Source: Acanthococcus lagerstroemiae
Lineage: Eukaryota; Arthropoda; Insecta; Hemiptera; Eriococcidae
NCBI GenBank assembly: GCA_031841125.1
Contig: CM063110.1
Span: 37,959,214 to 38,023,213, forward strand
DNA: 64,000 bases
Direction: 5' to 3'
Positions 51,001-55,389 of the stretch are shown piece after piece. Numbering within the stretch: the first letter of the stretch is position 1; every line of letters starts with the position of its first letter. The position numbers and the translations under genes were made by a program. The notes under the pieces were generated by a model. The model was not told where the DNA came from. It saw only the letters and a program-made list of their open reading frames with translations, and did not search any database.

Positions 51001-51229
51001 CGATAAAGTATCGGGGTCCAAAGATCCGCGGTTAAAGGAAGTACATCTGAAGATACCAGACCGGCAAGCAGCGACTGATTCGGGCTCCGAAACCGAGGTG
51101 ACGTATAATTCTACCTGCGAACCGATTCAAGTTACCTCCAATTGTTCTGTCGCGTTGCCTCCGAGAAAAAACAAACAGTTATCGAGCGATAGAGATAAAC
51201 GCAGCAAAAAAGAATGCATCGTGATGTGA
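20892..51229 (+). CDS. Mical: MICAL, short isoform (20 exons, 1,323 residues, CaaX terminus)
   Basis: MICAL proteins are NADPH- and FAD-dependent monooxygenases that oxidise actin methionines and disassemble F-actin, for example downstream of plexin in axon guidance (family knowledge). Exons: 20892-21071, 26573-26674, 27030-27237, 27391-27507, 30838-30939, 31035-31291, 31398-31655, 32179-32530, 32703-32938, 33355-33477, 37576-37818, 38117-38365, 39571-39712, 39799-39929, 41811-42026, 43263-43422, 43505-43680, 43766-43953, 44585-44865, 50979-51229. All junctions are GT-AG and in phase; total 3,972 nt including the stop. FAD domain about 1-490 (GAGPCG 99-104; GD 402-403), CH about 526-640, LIM 989-1045. 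The start is the first in-frame ATG after an in-frame TGA at 20847-20849. The protein ends CIVM, a CaaX box. The upstream non-coding exon or exons were not found. Confidence 0.93.
21748..21949. mobile_element. hAT-type MITE with 8-bp target duplication
   Basis: Termini CAGCGGCGTAACTAGG and CCTTGGTTACGCGCCTG are inverted-similar. ATTCTGAA flanks both sides (21740-21747 and 21950-21957), an 8-bp duplication typical of hAT. The interior has G-rich and AT-rich blocks and no coding content. It lies in MICAL intron 1. Confidence 0.85.
22500..22890. repeat. C-rich, strand-asymmetric low-complexity tract
   Basis: About 390 bp of the plus strand is dominated by C and T in words such as CCCCTCC, CCTTCTCC and CAACC. 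Open frames here on both strands are composition artefacts. It is in MICAL intron 1. Confidence 0.6.
23030..23840. repeat. Degenerate array of TTGAGACTCGTTAA-like words
   Basis: Over about 800 bp the words GAGACT, AAGACT, AACTCGTT, AACTC and GTTAAGA recur dozens of times at short irregular spacing. No perfect period survives. Similar decayed stretches occur at 14395-14600 and 22000-22070. It is in MICAL intron 1. Confidence 0.6.
23841..26025. other. Intronic non-coding DNA (MICAL intron 1)
   Basis: No gene recognised. It contains G-runs at about 23909 and 24321 and an isolated hAT-like terminus at 25153 (CAGTGGTTCCCAACAGG) without a matching second end. Confidence 0.45.
26031..26435. mobile_element. 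MITE with GTCAGGGAAAA repeats and 5-bp target duplication, copy 2
   Basis: Termini CAGGGTTGCCACTTTCTGG and AAAGTGGCAACCCTG are inverted repeats. CCTCA flanks both sides (26026-26030 and 26436-26440). Inner arms contain GAAAACCGGGAAAAGTCAGG near each end, in the same direct orientation, and several further AGTCAGGGAA words. It is related to 15974-16273 and has no coding content. It sits in MICAL intron 1, 138 bp before exon 2. Confidence 0.85.
26573..26674 (+). CDS. Mical: MICAL exon 2 (residues 61-94)
   Basis: Acceptor TTCTACAG. It encodes [18 protein letters not shown] ... ACPNTR, a highly conserved MICAL block just before the FAD Rossmann strand. The donor is AGA|GTGAGT, phase 0. Exon 1 to exon 2 spans a 5.5-kb intron full of repeats. 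Confidence 0.93.
27030..27237 (+). CDS. Mical: MICAL exon 3 (FAD-binding GxGxxG; residues 95-163)
   Basis: It opens [20 protein letters not shown], the dinucleotide-binding beta-alpha-beta fold (GAGPCG at 99-104), followed by [11 protein letters not shown] (acidic end of strand 2) and [21 protein letters not shown]. Acceptor TTGTCCAG, donor GTAAGC, phase 1 exit. Confidence 0.95.
27391..27507 (+). CDS. Mical: MICAL exon 4 (monooxygenase domain; residues 164-202)
   Basis: It encodes [20 protein letters not shown], then [12 protein letters not shown], conserved in the MICAL monooxygenase. Acceptor GTTACAG, donor GTACGT, phase 1 to phase 1. Confidence 0.93.
27548..27867. mobile_element. Possible hAT-like MITE in MICAL intron 4
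   Basis: Termini CAGTGGCACC and GGCGCCTCTG are weakly inverted-similar. Flanking 8-mers (ATTAAGTT and ATCAGTTT) match only partly, so the call is tentative. The interior has a poly-C run near 27836. Confidence 0.35.
27868..30837. other. Intronic DNA (MICAL intron 4)
   Basis: A 3-kb intron without recognised genes. Poly-C runs occur at about 28765 and 29632, and the GAATC-rich block is listed separately. Confidence 0.5.
29040..29640. repeat. Degenerate GAATC/GATTC word array
   Basis: Words AGATTCTG, GAATTC, TAGAATC and GGATTC recur roughly 40 times in 600 bp on both orientations, ending in a poly-C tract. A 121-codon open frame inside (29230-29595) is a by-product of the biased words and resembles no protein family. 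Confidence 0.6.
30838..30939 (+). CDS. Mical: MICAL exon 5 (monooxygenase domain; residues 203-236)
   Basis: It encodes [20 protein letters not shown] and [15 protein letters not shown]; the DG-containing block is typical of class A flavoprotein monooxygenases and of MICAL. Acceptor TAATCGCAG. The donor GTTACT is weak, but the phase-1 join to GT-TTC of exon 6 restores the conserved [11 protein letters not shown]. Confidence 0.92.
31035..31291 (+). CDS. Mical: MICAL exon 6 (monooxygenase domain; residues 237-322)
   Basis: It encodes [32 protein letters not shown] and [20 protein letters not shown], the strongest MICAL signature ([15 protein letters not shown]). Acceptor ACGTAG, donor GTGAGT. 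Confidence 0.95.
31398..31655 (+). CDS. Mical: MICAL exon 7 (GD motif; residues 323-408)
   Basis: It encodes [32 protein letters not shown] and [12 protein letters not shown]. The Gly-Asp pair (402-403) is the flavin-ribityl binding GD motif. Acceptor GGTCGCAG, donor GTATGG, phase 0. Confidence 0.95.
32179..32530 (+). CDS. Mical: MICAL exon 8 (end of monooxygenase domain; residues 409-525)
   Basis: It begins [20 protein letters not shown], directly continuing the GD motif, then [20 protein letters not shown] and [10 protein letters not shown], all conserved in MICALs. It ends with a basic KKRRRK stretch before GTATAG, the linker to the CH domain. Confidence 0.95.
32703..32938 (+). CDS. Mical: MICAL exon 9 (calponin-homology domain, first part; residues 526-604)
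   Basis: It encodes [32 protein letters not shown] and [17 protein letters not shown]: the CH-domain core with the FxDGxALxxxIHxxxP signature. Acceptor TAATTACAG, donor GTGAGT. Confidence 0.95.
33355..33477 (+). CDS. Mical: MICAL exon 10 (end of calponin-homology domain; residues 605-645)
   Basis: It encodes [20 protein letters not shown] and [20 protein letters not shown], the last helices of the CH domain. Acceptor TTTCAG, donor ATG|GTAGGC, phase 0. It is followed by a 4.1-kb intron rich in insertions. Confidence 0.93.
33706..34436 (-). mobile_element. Internally deleted MULE with iterated TTCGACC ends
   Basis: Left arm (about 33706-33812) and right arm (about 34331-34436) are near-perfect inverted repeats of about 95 bp, each with five or six GGTCGAA words spaced 15 to 17 bp. 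CAAGTCT flanks both sides (33699-33705 and 34437-34443), fitting a Mutator-type duplication trimmed by mutation. The interior keeps only the C-terminal end of the transposase on the minus strand. It belongs to the same family as the element at 1-1300 and lies in MICAL intron 10. Confidence 0.88.
33913..34300 (-). pseudogene. MULE transposase C-terminal fragment
   Basis: Minus-strand frame with [15 protein letters not shown], then a stop, then [31 protein letters not shown] and [11 protein letters not shown] to the stop at 33913. The matching segment of the copy at 121-1047 has the same blocks. All catalytic regions are missing. Confidence 0.82.
34449..34580. repeat. Dispersed repeat shared with 17500-17600
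   Basis: The blocks TAGAGTGCGCTGCAAAAT, GGGTGAAAATGA and CTGCTATCTTCAGA match the sequence after 17505 in the same order and orientation. It starts immediately beyond the MULE. Confidence 0.6.
34581..35270. other. Intronic non-coding DNA (MICAL intron 10)
   Basis: No gene or clear repeat recognised; a poly-T run lies at about 35186. Confidence 0.45.
35292..35482 (-). mobile_element. tRNA-derived SINE, copy 2
   Basis: Minus-strand copy of the SINE at 13343-13565, sharing the A box TGGCCGAGTGG, the B box GGTTCGAGCCC and the body block GAATCCGCCCTTTCGAGCAT. Ten-base duplications TGGCTAGGTA flank it (35282-35291 and 35483-35492). The tail is short and A-rich. Confidence 0.87.
35785..36015. repeat. 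GATC-word dispersed repeat, copy B
   Basis: It contains AGGGATGGGCAAGATC near its start and many GATC words; TCGTGATCT and ATGATCGAAGA blocks align with the copy at 42325-42570. It is in MICAL intron 10. Confidence 0.5.
36188..36840. mobile_element. Possible MITE with inverted GGTTCTCATC ends
   Basis: GAATTGATGAGAACCAAAAG at about 36207 and CTTTTGGTTCTCATCGATTC at about 36806 are inverted copies, and the similarity extends outward (GGAAACTG against TTTGTTTCC). Target duplications are not defined. A further CCTTTTGGTTCTCA copy sits inside at about 36409. Confidence 0.45.
36995..37180 (-). pseudogene. LINE ORF2 C-terminal fragment
   Basis: The minus strand reads [16 protein letters not shown], then after a one-base shift [16 protein letters not shown]. 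This is the end of a non-LTR retrotransposon ORF2 (the FGHxARR ... RGRRPPTRW pattern seen in RTE/jockey-like elements). It is 5' truncated and frameshifted, in MICAL intron 10. Confidence 0.65.
37576..37818 (+). CDS. Mical: MICAL exon 11 (linker; residues 646-726)
   Basis: It encodes [20 protein letters not shown] and [19 protein letters not shown], then a basic [11 protein letters not shown] patch that may act as a nuclear localisation or actin-binding region (inference). Acceptor GTTCATAG, donor GTACGT, phase 0. Confidence 0.88.
38117..38365 (+). CDS. Mical: MICAL exon 12 (linker; residues 727-809)
   Basis: It encodes [14 protein letters not shown], then [20 protein letters not shown] and [10 protein letters not shown], a conserved stretch between the CH and LIM domains predicted to be helical. 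Acceptor AATCGCAG, donor GTAAGC. Confidence 0.9.
39571..39712 (+). CDS. Mical: MICAL exon 13 (conserved linker; residues 810-856)
   Basis: It encodes [29 protein letters not shown] and [11 protein letters not shown], part of the repeated R-V-K-D-I/L-E helix motif that precedes the LIM domain. Acceptor TTTTACAG, donor GTAATT, phase 1. Confidence 0.9.
39799..39929 (+). CDS. Mical: MICAL exon 14 (conserved linker; residues 857-900)
   Basis: It encodes [20 protein letters not shown], then [13 protein letters not shown], conserved in insect MICAL. Acceptor TGTTCCAG, donor GTAATT. Confidence 0.92.
40072..40361. mobile_element. hAT-type MITE in MICAL intron 14
   Basis: Perfect inverted termini CATAGGCGCCGACTT and AAGTCGGCGCCTATG. 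Flanks GTCTGACT (40064-40071) and GCTCTGACT (from 40362) share TCTGACT, a near-intact 8-bp duplication. The AT-rich interior has no coding content. Confidence 0.8.
40425..41169 (+). mobile_element. Internally deleted hAT element, perfect 8-bp target duplication
   Basis: Ends CAGTCTCAACC and GGTTGAGAAACATTG are imperfect inverted repeats. CTGTAGCG flanks both sides exactly (40417-40424 and 41170-41177). It retains a C-terminal hAT transposase fragment on the plus strand. It lies only 63 bp from the preceding MITE, in the same MICAL intron. Confidence 0.88.
40460..40947 (+). pseudogene. hAT transposase C-terminal fragment (ZBED5/SCAND3-like)
   Basis: Blocks [49 protein letters not shown] and, after a small shift, [19 protein letters not shown] match the dimerisation end of ZBED5/FAM200/SCAND3-like hAT transposases. 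The zinc finger and catalytic part are absent. Confidence 0.8.
41449..41781 (+). mobile_element. Possible solo LTR (Gypsy-like) just before MICAL exon 15
   Basis: It starts TGTGGCGAAGAACACTCCCG, contains a TATA box (ATATATAAAG at 41574-41583) and an ATTAAA signal (41681-41686), and ends AATTCGTGATCACTAGA, all typical of a Gypsy-type LTR. No convincing target duplication was found and the terminal CA is not kept. It ends about 30 bp before exon 15. Confidence 0.5.
41811..42026 (+). CDS. Mical: MICAL exon 15 (residues 901-972)
   Basis: It encodes [35 protein letters not shown] and [14 protein letters not shown], a coiled-coil-prone lead into the LIM domain. Acceptor CTTCACAG, donor GTAAGA, phase 0. 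Confidence 0.92.
42325..42570. repeat. GATC-word dispersed repeat, copy C
   Basis: It contains AGATCATGATGATCATTG, TCGTGATCT, GTGATCGAAGATCAG and similar words. Block order resembles 35785-36015. It is in MICAL intron 15. Confidence 0.5.
42798..42997. repeat. Perfect-spaced tandem duplication, period 100 bp
   Basis: Two 100-bp copies begin TCAATGATCACAAGTACTGC at 42798 and 42898, with only two or three differences. This is a recent duplication in MICAL intron 15, followed by a small 21-bp direct repeat near 43097-43138. Confidence 0.88.
43263..43422 (+). CDS. Mical: MICAL exon 16 (LIM domain, first zinc finger; residues 973-1025)
   Basis: It encodes [20 protein letters not shown] and [18 protein letters not shown]. 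Zinc ligands are C989, C992, H1010, C1013 and, for the second finger, C1016 and C1019. Acceptor ACCTTTAG, donor GTGAGC, phase 1. Confidence 0.96.
43505..43680 (+). CDS. Mical: MICAL exon 17 (LIM domain, second zinc finger; residues 1026-1084)
   Basis: It encodes [20 protein letters not shown] (final ligands C1042 and H1045) and then a basic tail [13 protein letters not shown] and GLPRTPTA. The intron before it is only 82 bp. Acceptor TTCTCCAG, donor GTAAGT. Confidence 0.95.
43766..43953 (+). CDS. Mical: MICAL exon 18 (acidic post-LIM region; residues 1085-1146)
   Basis: It encodes [19 protein letters not shown] (the PERVE/PERIE block found after the LIM domain of MICALs), then [12 protein letters not shown] and [10 protein letters not shown]. 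Acceptor ACCGTAG, donor CAG|GTATTC, phase 2. Confidence 0.9.
44585..44865 (+). CDS. Mical: MICAL exon 19 (acidic region; residues 1147-1240)
   Basis: Opens [20 protein letters not shown], then [20 protein letters not shown] and [19 protein letters not shown]. Low complexity and Ser/acid rich. Acceptor GTAATAG, strong donor GTGAGT, phase 1. Confidence 0.9.
44997..45697 (-). mobile_element. pogo/Tigger-type element
   Basis: Termini CAGTCGATTCCGCTTAATTG and its inverse at the right match the pogo/Tigger pattern; a TA lies outside each end (44995-44996 and 45698-45699). Inner arms repeat CCCAATTAAACGGCTGT. It keeps a transposase N-terminal fragment on the minus strand. It sits in MICAL intron 19. 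Confidence 0.82.
45271..45408 (-). pseudogene. pogo-type transposase N-terminal HTH fragment
   Basis: A 45-residue minus-strand frame begins [20 protein letters not shown] and continues [14 protein letters not shown], the CENP-B/pogo N-terminal DNA-binding helix-turn-helix. It stops at a TAA before the second helix bundle and the DDE domain, so it is truncated. Confidence 0.75.
45700..46814. other. Intronic non-coding DNA (MICAL intron 19)
   Basis: No gene recognised. It contains an isolated CAGGGGCGTACC hAT-like terminus at 45833 and a long poly-T run at about 45950. Confidence 0.45.
46815..48070 (+). mobile_element. 5'-truncated RTE-type LINE relic
   Basis: Broken reverse-transcriptase frame: [53 protein letters not shown], then [20 protein letters not shown] (the FADD catalytic motif) and [11 protein letters not shown]. 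The C-terminal part has [18 protein letters not shown] and [13 protein letters not shown], the RTE-clade ending. It has several stops and shifts. The likely 3' end is after the TTTGCCCATTACGGGCC block. It is in MICAL intron 19. Confidence 0.85.
48071..50978. other. Intronic non-coding DNA (MICAL intron 19)
   Basis: No gene recognised. A degenerate GGAGC array (48960-49420) and a pair of direct repeats at about 50327 and 50553 (ATGCAGTGGAATGAAAG-like) are the only visible structure. Confidence 0.45.
48960..49420. repeat. Degenerate GCCGGAGCTGGA word array
   Basis: Words GCCGGAGC, GGAGCCGGAACC, GGAACTGGAG and CGGAGCTGG recur about fifteen times across 460 bp, concentrated toward both ends. Structurally like the other word arrays in this window. 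Confidence 0.5.
50979..51229 (+). CDS. Mical: MICAL exon 20, alternative last exon with CaaX box (residues 1241-1323)
   Basis: Acceptor TTGTTCCAG gives [20 protein letters not shown], then [30 protein letters not shown] and finally [15 protein letters not shown] before TGA (51227-51229). The last four residues, Cys-Ile-Val-Met, form a CaaX prenylation motif preceded by a basic patch, as in farnesylated small GTPases. An internal donor candidate, GAG|GTGACG after 51097 (phase 0), would skip the tail and join exon 60166 in frame. The 6.1-kb intron before it carries the pogo and RTE insertions. Confidence 0.85.
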
Positions 51230-53100
51230 TACATGTTCATCGCCCGTTACCAAAATCTAATTATATTTTTGTTTAATTTAAAGAATGAAAAGAGGAAAAA
51301 AAAAAACGAAAAAAAAAACATACTAATTATTTTAGAAATTATATCAGGCTCAGTGTAGTGTTAAATTAAAGCGACATCGTGGTTGCATTTCATGTTTCAT
51401 ACGCCACTTTTCATCCAGACGCGAAAAATCGTTTGTGCTGTGAAATCGTGTGTTCATCGTTAGTATTTAAACCGTGTATTCTTATAGTGTAGTACTGTAA
51501 CTTGATTTTCAAAGCGATTCTAGTTTCAAAACGAAACAAAAACATATCGAACAAAAATTCTATAAATTCGGTGGAGAGTGCGGGCCTCGTAAATCACAGA
51601 AATTCTCGATAAAACTGTAGAAGACCAAACCCACAGGTAAAATTATGTTCTTTTTTTCTTCCTCATGCTGTTTGTAATCACAAACGTCGTGTTCTCGAGC
51701 TTGCAATGTTCACTGTCATTTCTTCAGCATTTTGAAAACTAACCACAAAAATGTTTTTCATTCGCATTAAGCGCCGGTTAACGCTACTCATTCAACAGAA
51801 GTAGCGCATTCCGACAAATTCGGTGAAATTGGGTTCGTATCGTCGAGTTCGTTGACTGGTCGTTCTGTACTACATTGTATCACATTAGGGGACGCGCTTT
51901 TCGATATACGTACTGAATATTTTCATCATTAGTAACGTTTTCGTGCACTCTTGAACGAGTGTGTTCGAATTCGTCTTATATTAGACCTGTTCATTCGGTG
52001 GAGGTGTCTGATTACGCAGGCCGATAACTGTCACGCTTAATAGTCGTGGGCTCAGCGCACTTAGTAAACTGATGTTTTCGGTTAGCATAGTCTGCCAATT
52101 CATGAACATCGATATAAGAACCGGTGACAGACCGTGCTACCCGTCTGTGTCACTTGACTATATCCTTCGTATCATTTCATCGTATCCGCAGTTTTAAACA
52201 GATTAACGTGTCTGCATCAACATTTGTGTTTCTCGAGAGCTACTAAAAAGCAAATAACGCGGACTAGTTTCATTATAGTACTACGCTGTTCTGGAACATC
52301 ATTACTAAAAAAAACCGTCGAGTAGCGTATTTCCAGAACCAGGCGTACATAATTACAGTCATACCAGCAGCGCATTTCATGCTTGACCGTTCGCACTTGT
52401 TTTGAATCGTATGAATTACTAATACGATATGCAGTGTACATGTGTACATACGTATGTATGTGTAATCTAATTTTAAAACGCCGTATATTAATTGCTTAGT
52501 TATGAAGAGCGATCGCGATAGAGCGCGATTGATGAAAAGTGGTTTCGAAAAAGAAAGTTCCATTATCAAAGGAGCCGAATACGAAGTATCGTGCAAGGCA
52601 TATGGCGCGAGAAAGAACACGTGTAAAAGTGTTTCAATTGAATGTTACACGAGTTGATACCATCGGAACATAGTGTGGCACGTAGTCGAATGCATCGAGT
52701 TGGAGAGATTGCAGAGAAAGATTTTTTTTTCGACGTACGAAGCATTTTTTGTAAATTGGACCATCGGCGTCTTCGGGGTGGTCGGATTTTGCTGGATGCG
52801 AATGCGAAGAAACCATGAATTGGAGGTTCAGATGTATCTGGTTTATTTTTGATTGTTGGTGAGATTTTTAAATAGTGCTGTGTAGTCATATCTAGAAATT
52901 TCGGCTGATGATGGTGGGAAAACAAAATTGAGTGTTCTAGTTTCGTCGAAAGGACAGAAGAATAAGACGCGATCTTCTGTAGTAGCATGCGCCCTCCTTC
53001 TGTTATCATTCTGTCCCAGTAATGGTCTCTGGACACATCTGCATTATTTTCGTTGAAGTCGGCTGGTTGGTGATAGTTATGGCAAAATTAATGGAAGTTT
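51230..53100. other. Likely 3' UTR of the short form and following non-coding DNA
   Basis: Non-repetitive AT-rich DNA after the stop. The only polyadenylation-like hexamer close by is ATTAAA at 51365-51370. UTR extent cannot be set from sequence. Confidence 0.4.
51365..51370 (+). terminator. Candidate polyadenylation signal ATTAAA
   Basis: The variant hexamer ATTAAA lies 136 bp after the exon 20 stop. The only support is position; a more distal signal is possible. Confidence 0.3.
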
Positions 53101-53250
53101 ATGTTGGTTTCAAGATGGGTGCAATTAGCGAGAGACCGAGACGTATGGAGAGAGACAACGGAAACTTATGCCCTAAAATGGGCGGGGTAGCTGGCGATGG
53201 CTCACCTACCCAAAGTTGTAAATAAAATAATAAAAAAATAAAATATGTTG
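53100..53250 (+). mobile_element. 3' end of a LINE with A-rich tail
   Basis: The block GGAAACTTATGCCCTAAAAT then GGGCGGGGTAG resembles the terminal segment of the RTE relic (GGAAACCTTTGCCCATTACG). It ends in an AATAAAATAATAAAAAAATA-type tail. Confidence 0.55.
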
Positions 53251-53349
53251 GTTTTATTTGAAGGGCGATTTCTGGGATTGACCACTGCCCTCTGTGACTA
53301 CTCGGAATTCTTACACAGTGTGAAAATTAATCTTCGGTTCCGAGCCTGC

Positions 53350-54500
53350 AAAAATCATCAGTTTTACACCGCCATAGAGAAAGCAAGAGAATACAGTATG
53401 AACGTGAACCTAATATTCGTAGACTATAACAAAGCTTTCGACACTCTAACGCACGAATATTTATGAAGACCTCTAGGAAAACAAGAAATCCCGTCAAAAT
53501 TCATGGAAGAGTAATTTAAAAAATGTACAATAAATCAAAAGTGTATGTAAAACTGGATCGAGAAGGTGGGATATTCGAAATAGAAAGGGAAGGTGAGGCA
53601 AAGTTACTCACTCTCACCGAACTTATTTGCTTTATATTAGAAAAAGTTGGCCGGAACCTGAACTGAGAAGAAAGAGTAAGGATAGACGGAGAATATTTGA
53701 GGTTTGGTGAAGATATTGTCCTAATTGCAAAAAGTACAAAAGAACTGGAAGAAATGGCGATAGAACTAGAGGGAAGAAGTAGGGAAGCAGGACTGGAAAT
53801 AAATAGAGCAAAAACAGGAATACTGTCGAACGAAAAAGGAAGAAAAATAAAAAAACGAGGAAAAGAAATAAATTGGGAACAGAAGTGACATATTTAGGTC
53901 AAACTATCTCACTAAAAGACAGAACAAGGAAAGAAATGGGTAGGAAAAAAAACGGATGGAAGAACTTACTGGGCCCTGAAAGAGGTGTACAAAAGTGAAA
54001 TGCCAACGAAGACAAAAACAGAAGTATGGGAAAGATGTACTGTCGGTGCTACCATATAGGGAGCACAGACGTGAGCTACGACCAGAGCAAACGTGGAGAA
54101 GCTACGCACAACGCAAAGAGCAATCGAGCGAAATCTGTTAAGGGTAAGAAAGGCGGAAAGAATAAGAAACAAAGACATCAAAGAAAGAACCCAAATGAAG
54201 GACGTAGGACATATTGAAGTTTAGGCCCGCGGGACACGTAATGAGACTGGAAGGTAGGTGGGGGAGAAAAATTCTCGACTATACTCCGTTAGGTAGAAAA
54301 GGTTCAAGAGGAAGACCAGCAACCAGGTGGAGGGATGAAATTAGGAAGGAGATGGGGCCAAATTGGAAGAGTTGAAAACAGAGAACAGGGAACTGTGGGA
54401 GCACGCGTGGAGGCATTTGCCCAAAAGTAGGCGGCGGACGGGAGAAGCGACGGGGCCGAAGTACCAGACGACACGGCGCACAGTGGTTCCTCAGAAAATC
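53350..54500 (+). mobile_element. Second RTE-type LINE relic, heavily broken
   Basis: Fragments HQFYTAIEKAREYSMNVNLI, FVDYNKAFDTLTHEYL, then FGEDIVLIAKSTKELEEM (altered FADD motif), GLEINRAKTGIL and the C-terminal KTSNQVEG. Many stops and shifts. It has the same reverse-transcriptase pattern as 46815-48070 but is more decayed. Confidence 0.75.
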
Positions 54501-55010
54501 TAGCTGGCCAAAAGTCCAAAAATGAACTACGATAAATTGAGAAACAATTAGGCAGGTATTGTTTTACAACCCTCAAAGCACTTACTTTCATCTATACCAG
54601 CTACCGTGGCTCCAGTCTTCTAGGTATCAAACGTCGCCAAGTGGGCGGAGTTAACCTTGAGCCAGCCCCGTAGCCAGAGTTTATGTGTGGGTGGGGCTCT
54701 ATGAACCTTTTGGGGGGTCGAGGCCGACAATTTTTAACTAGCGAACAGAAAAGTGTACGTGGGTATTACATTTTATTTCAATGTATCGCGAGTGTACGCG
54801 GCTGCTCCGGTCTCGGGTAGCGATCGGCGGTGAGAATGTTCCCGGGGGAAAAAACTGGGAAAGAAATTGTGGGTGGGAAGTTATTTTCAGGGAAGATTGG
54901 AAATTTATTGTAGACGAGCTTGCAAGCACCAGTCGCAGTCAGTACTTAGTAGCACTGTAACAGCAAATAATATCAACCAATCATAAACTGTCTTAGATTT
55001 TATCAATTGT
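54501..55010. other. Non-coding DNA
   Basis: No gene recognised. A CCCCGTAGCCAG-like hAT terminus near 54664 has no partner. Confidence 0.4.
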
Positions 55011-55108
55011 GACCTGTCAAAAGAAAAAGGTCCTTAGTAACATTGAACTAAGGGCCTTGTCTTTAGAACATTTCGATGACACTAAGGGCCTTTTTCTTAT
55101 GACAGGTC
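55011..55108. mobile_element. 98-bp hairpin MITE
   Basis: The arms GACCTGTCAAAAGAAAAAGG and the inverse of CCTTTTTCTTATGACAGGTC pair almost perfectly, and a second inner pair (CTAAGGGCC) extends the fold. Flanks TCAATTGT (55003-55010) and TCAATTAT (55109-55116) are an 8-bp duplication with one mismatch. Confidence 0.8.
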
Positions 55109-55389
55109 TCAATTATCATATCTGAAATGAGTTCTGATTCAGCTGGTGATGAATTGAGTATTTTGGTTTTTGAGATTTAGCTATATCGAATTATCCCTTC
55201 TTGGTTTAGTTACCTTCGTTTTAATCTCATTTAGTCATTTTGCAATCGAAAATATGGGTCGAAGACTAGACGATATCTGGTCGTTATAGGTCTTCGAGGG
55301 AGCCTTTTCCCTATACACGTGTAGGAAGCAATCCAAGCGACAAAATCTGTTTTTTAAGAAAACTTAACATTACAAGCCAATGAATAATG

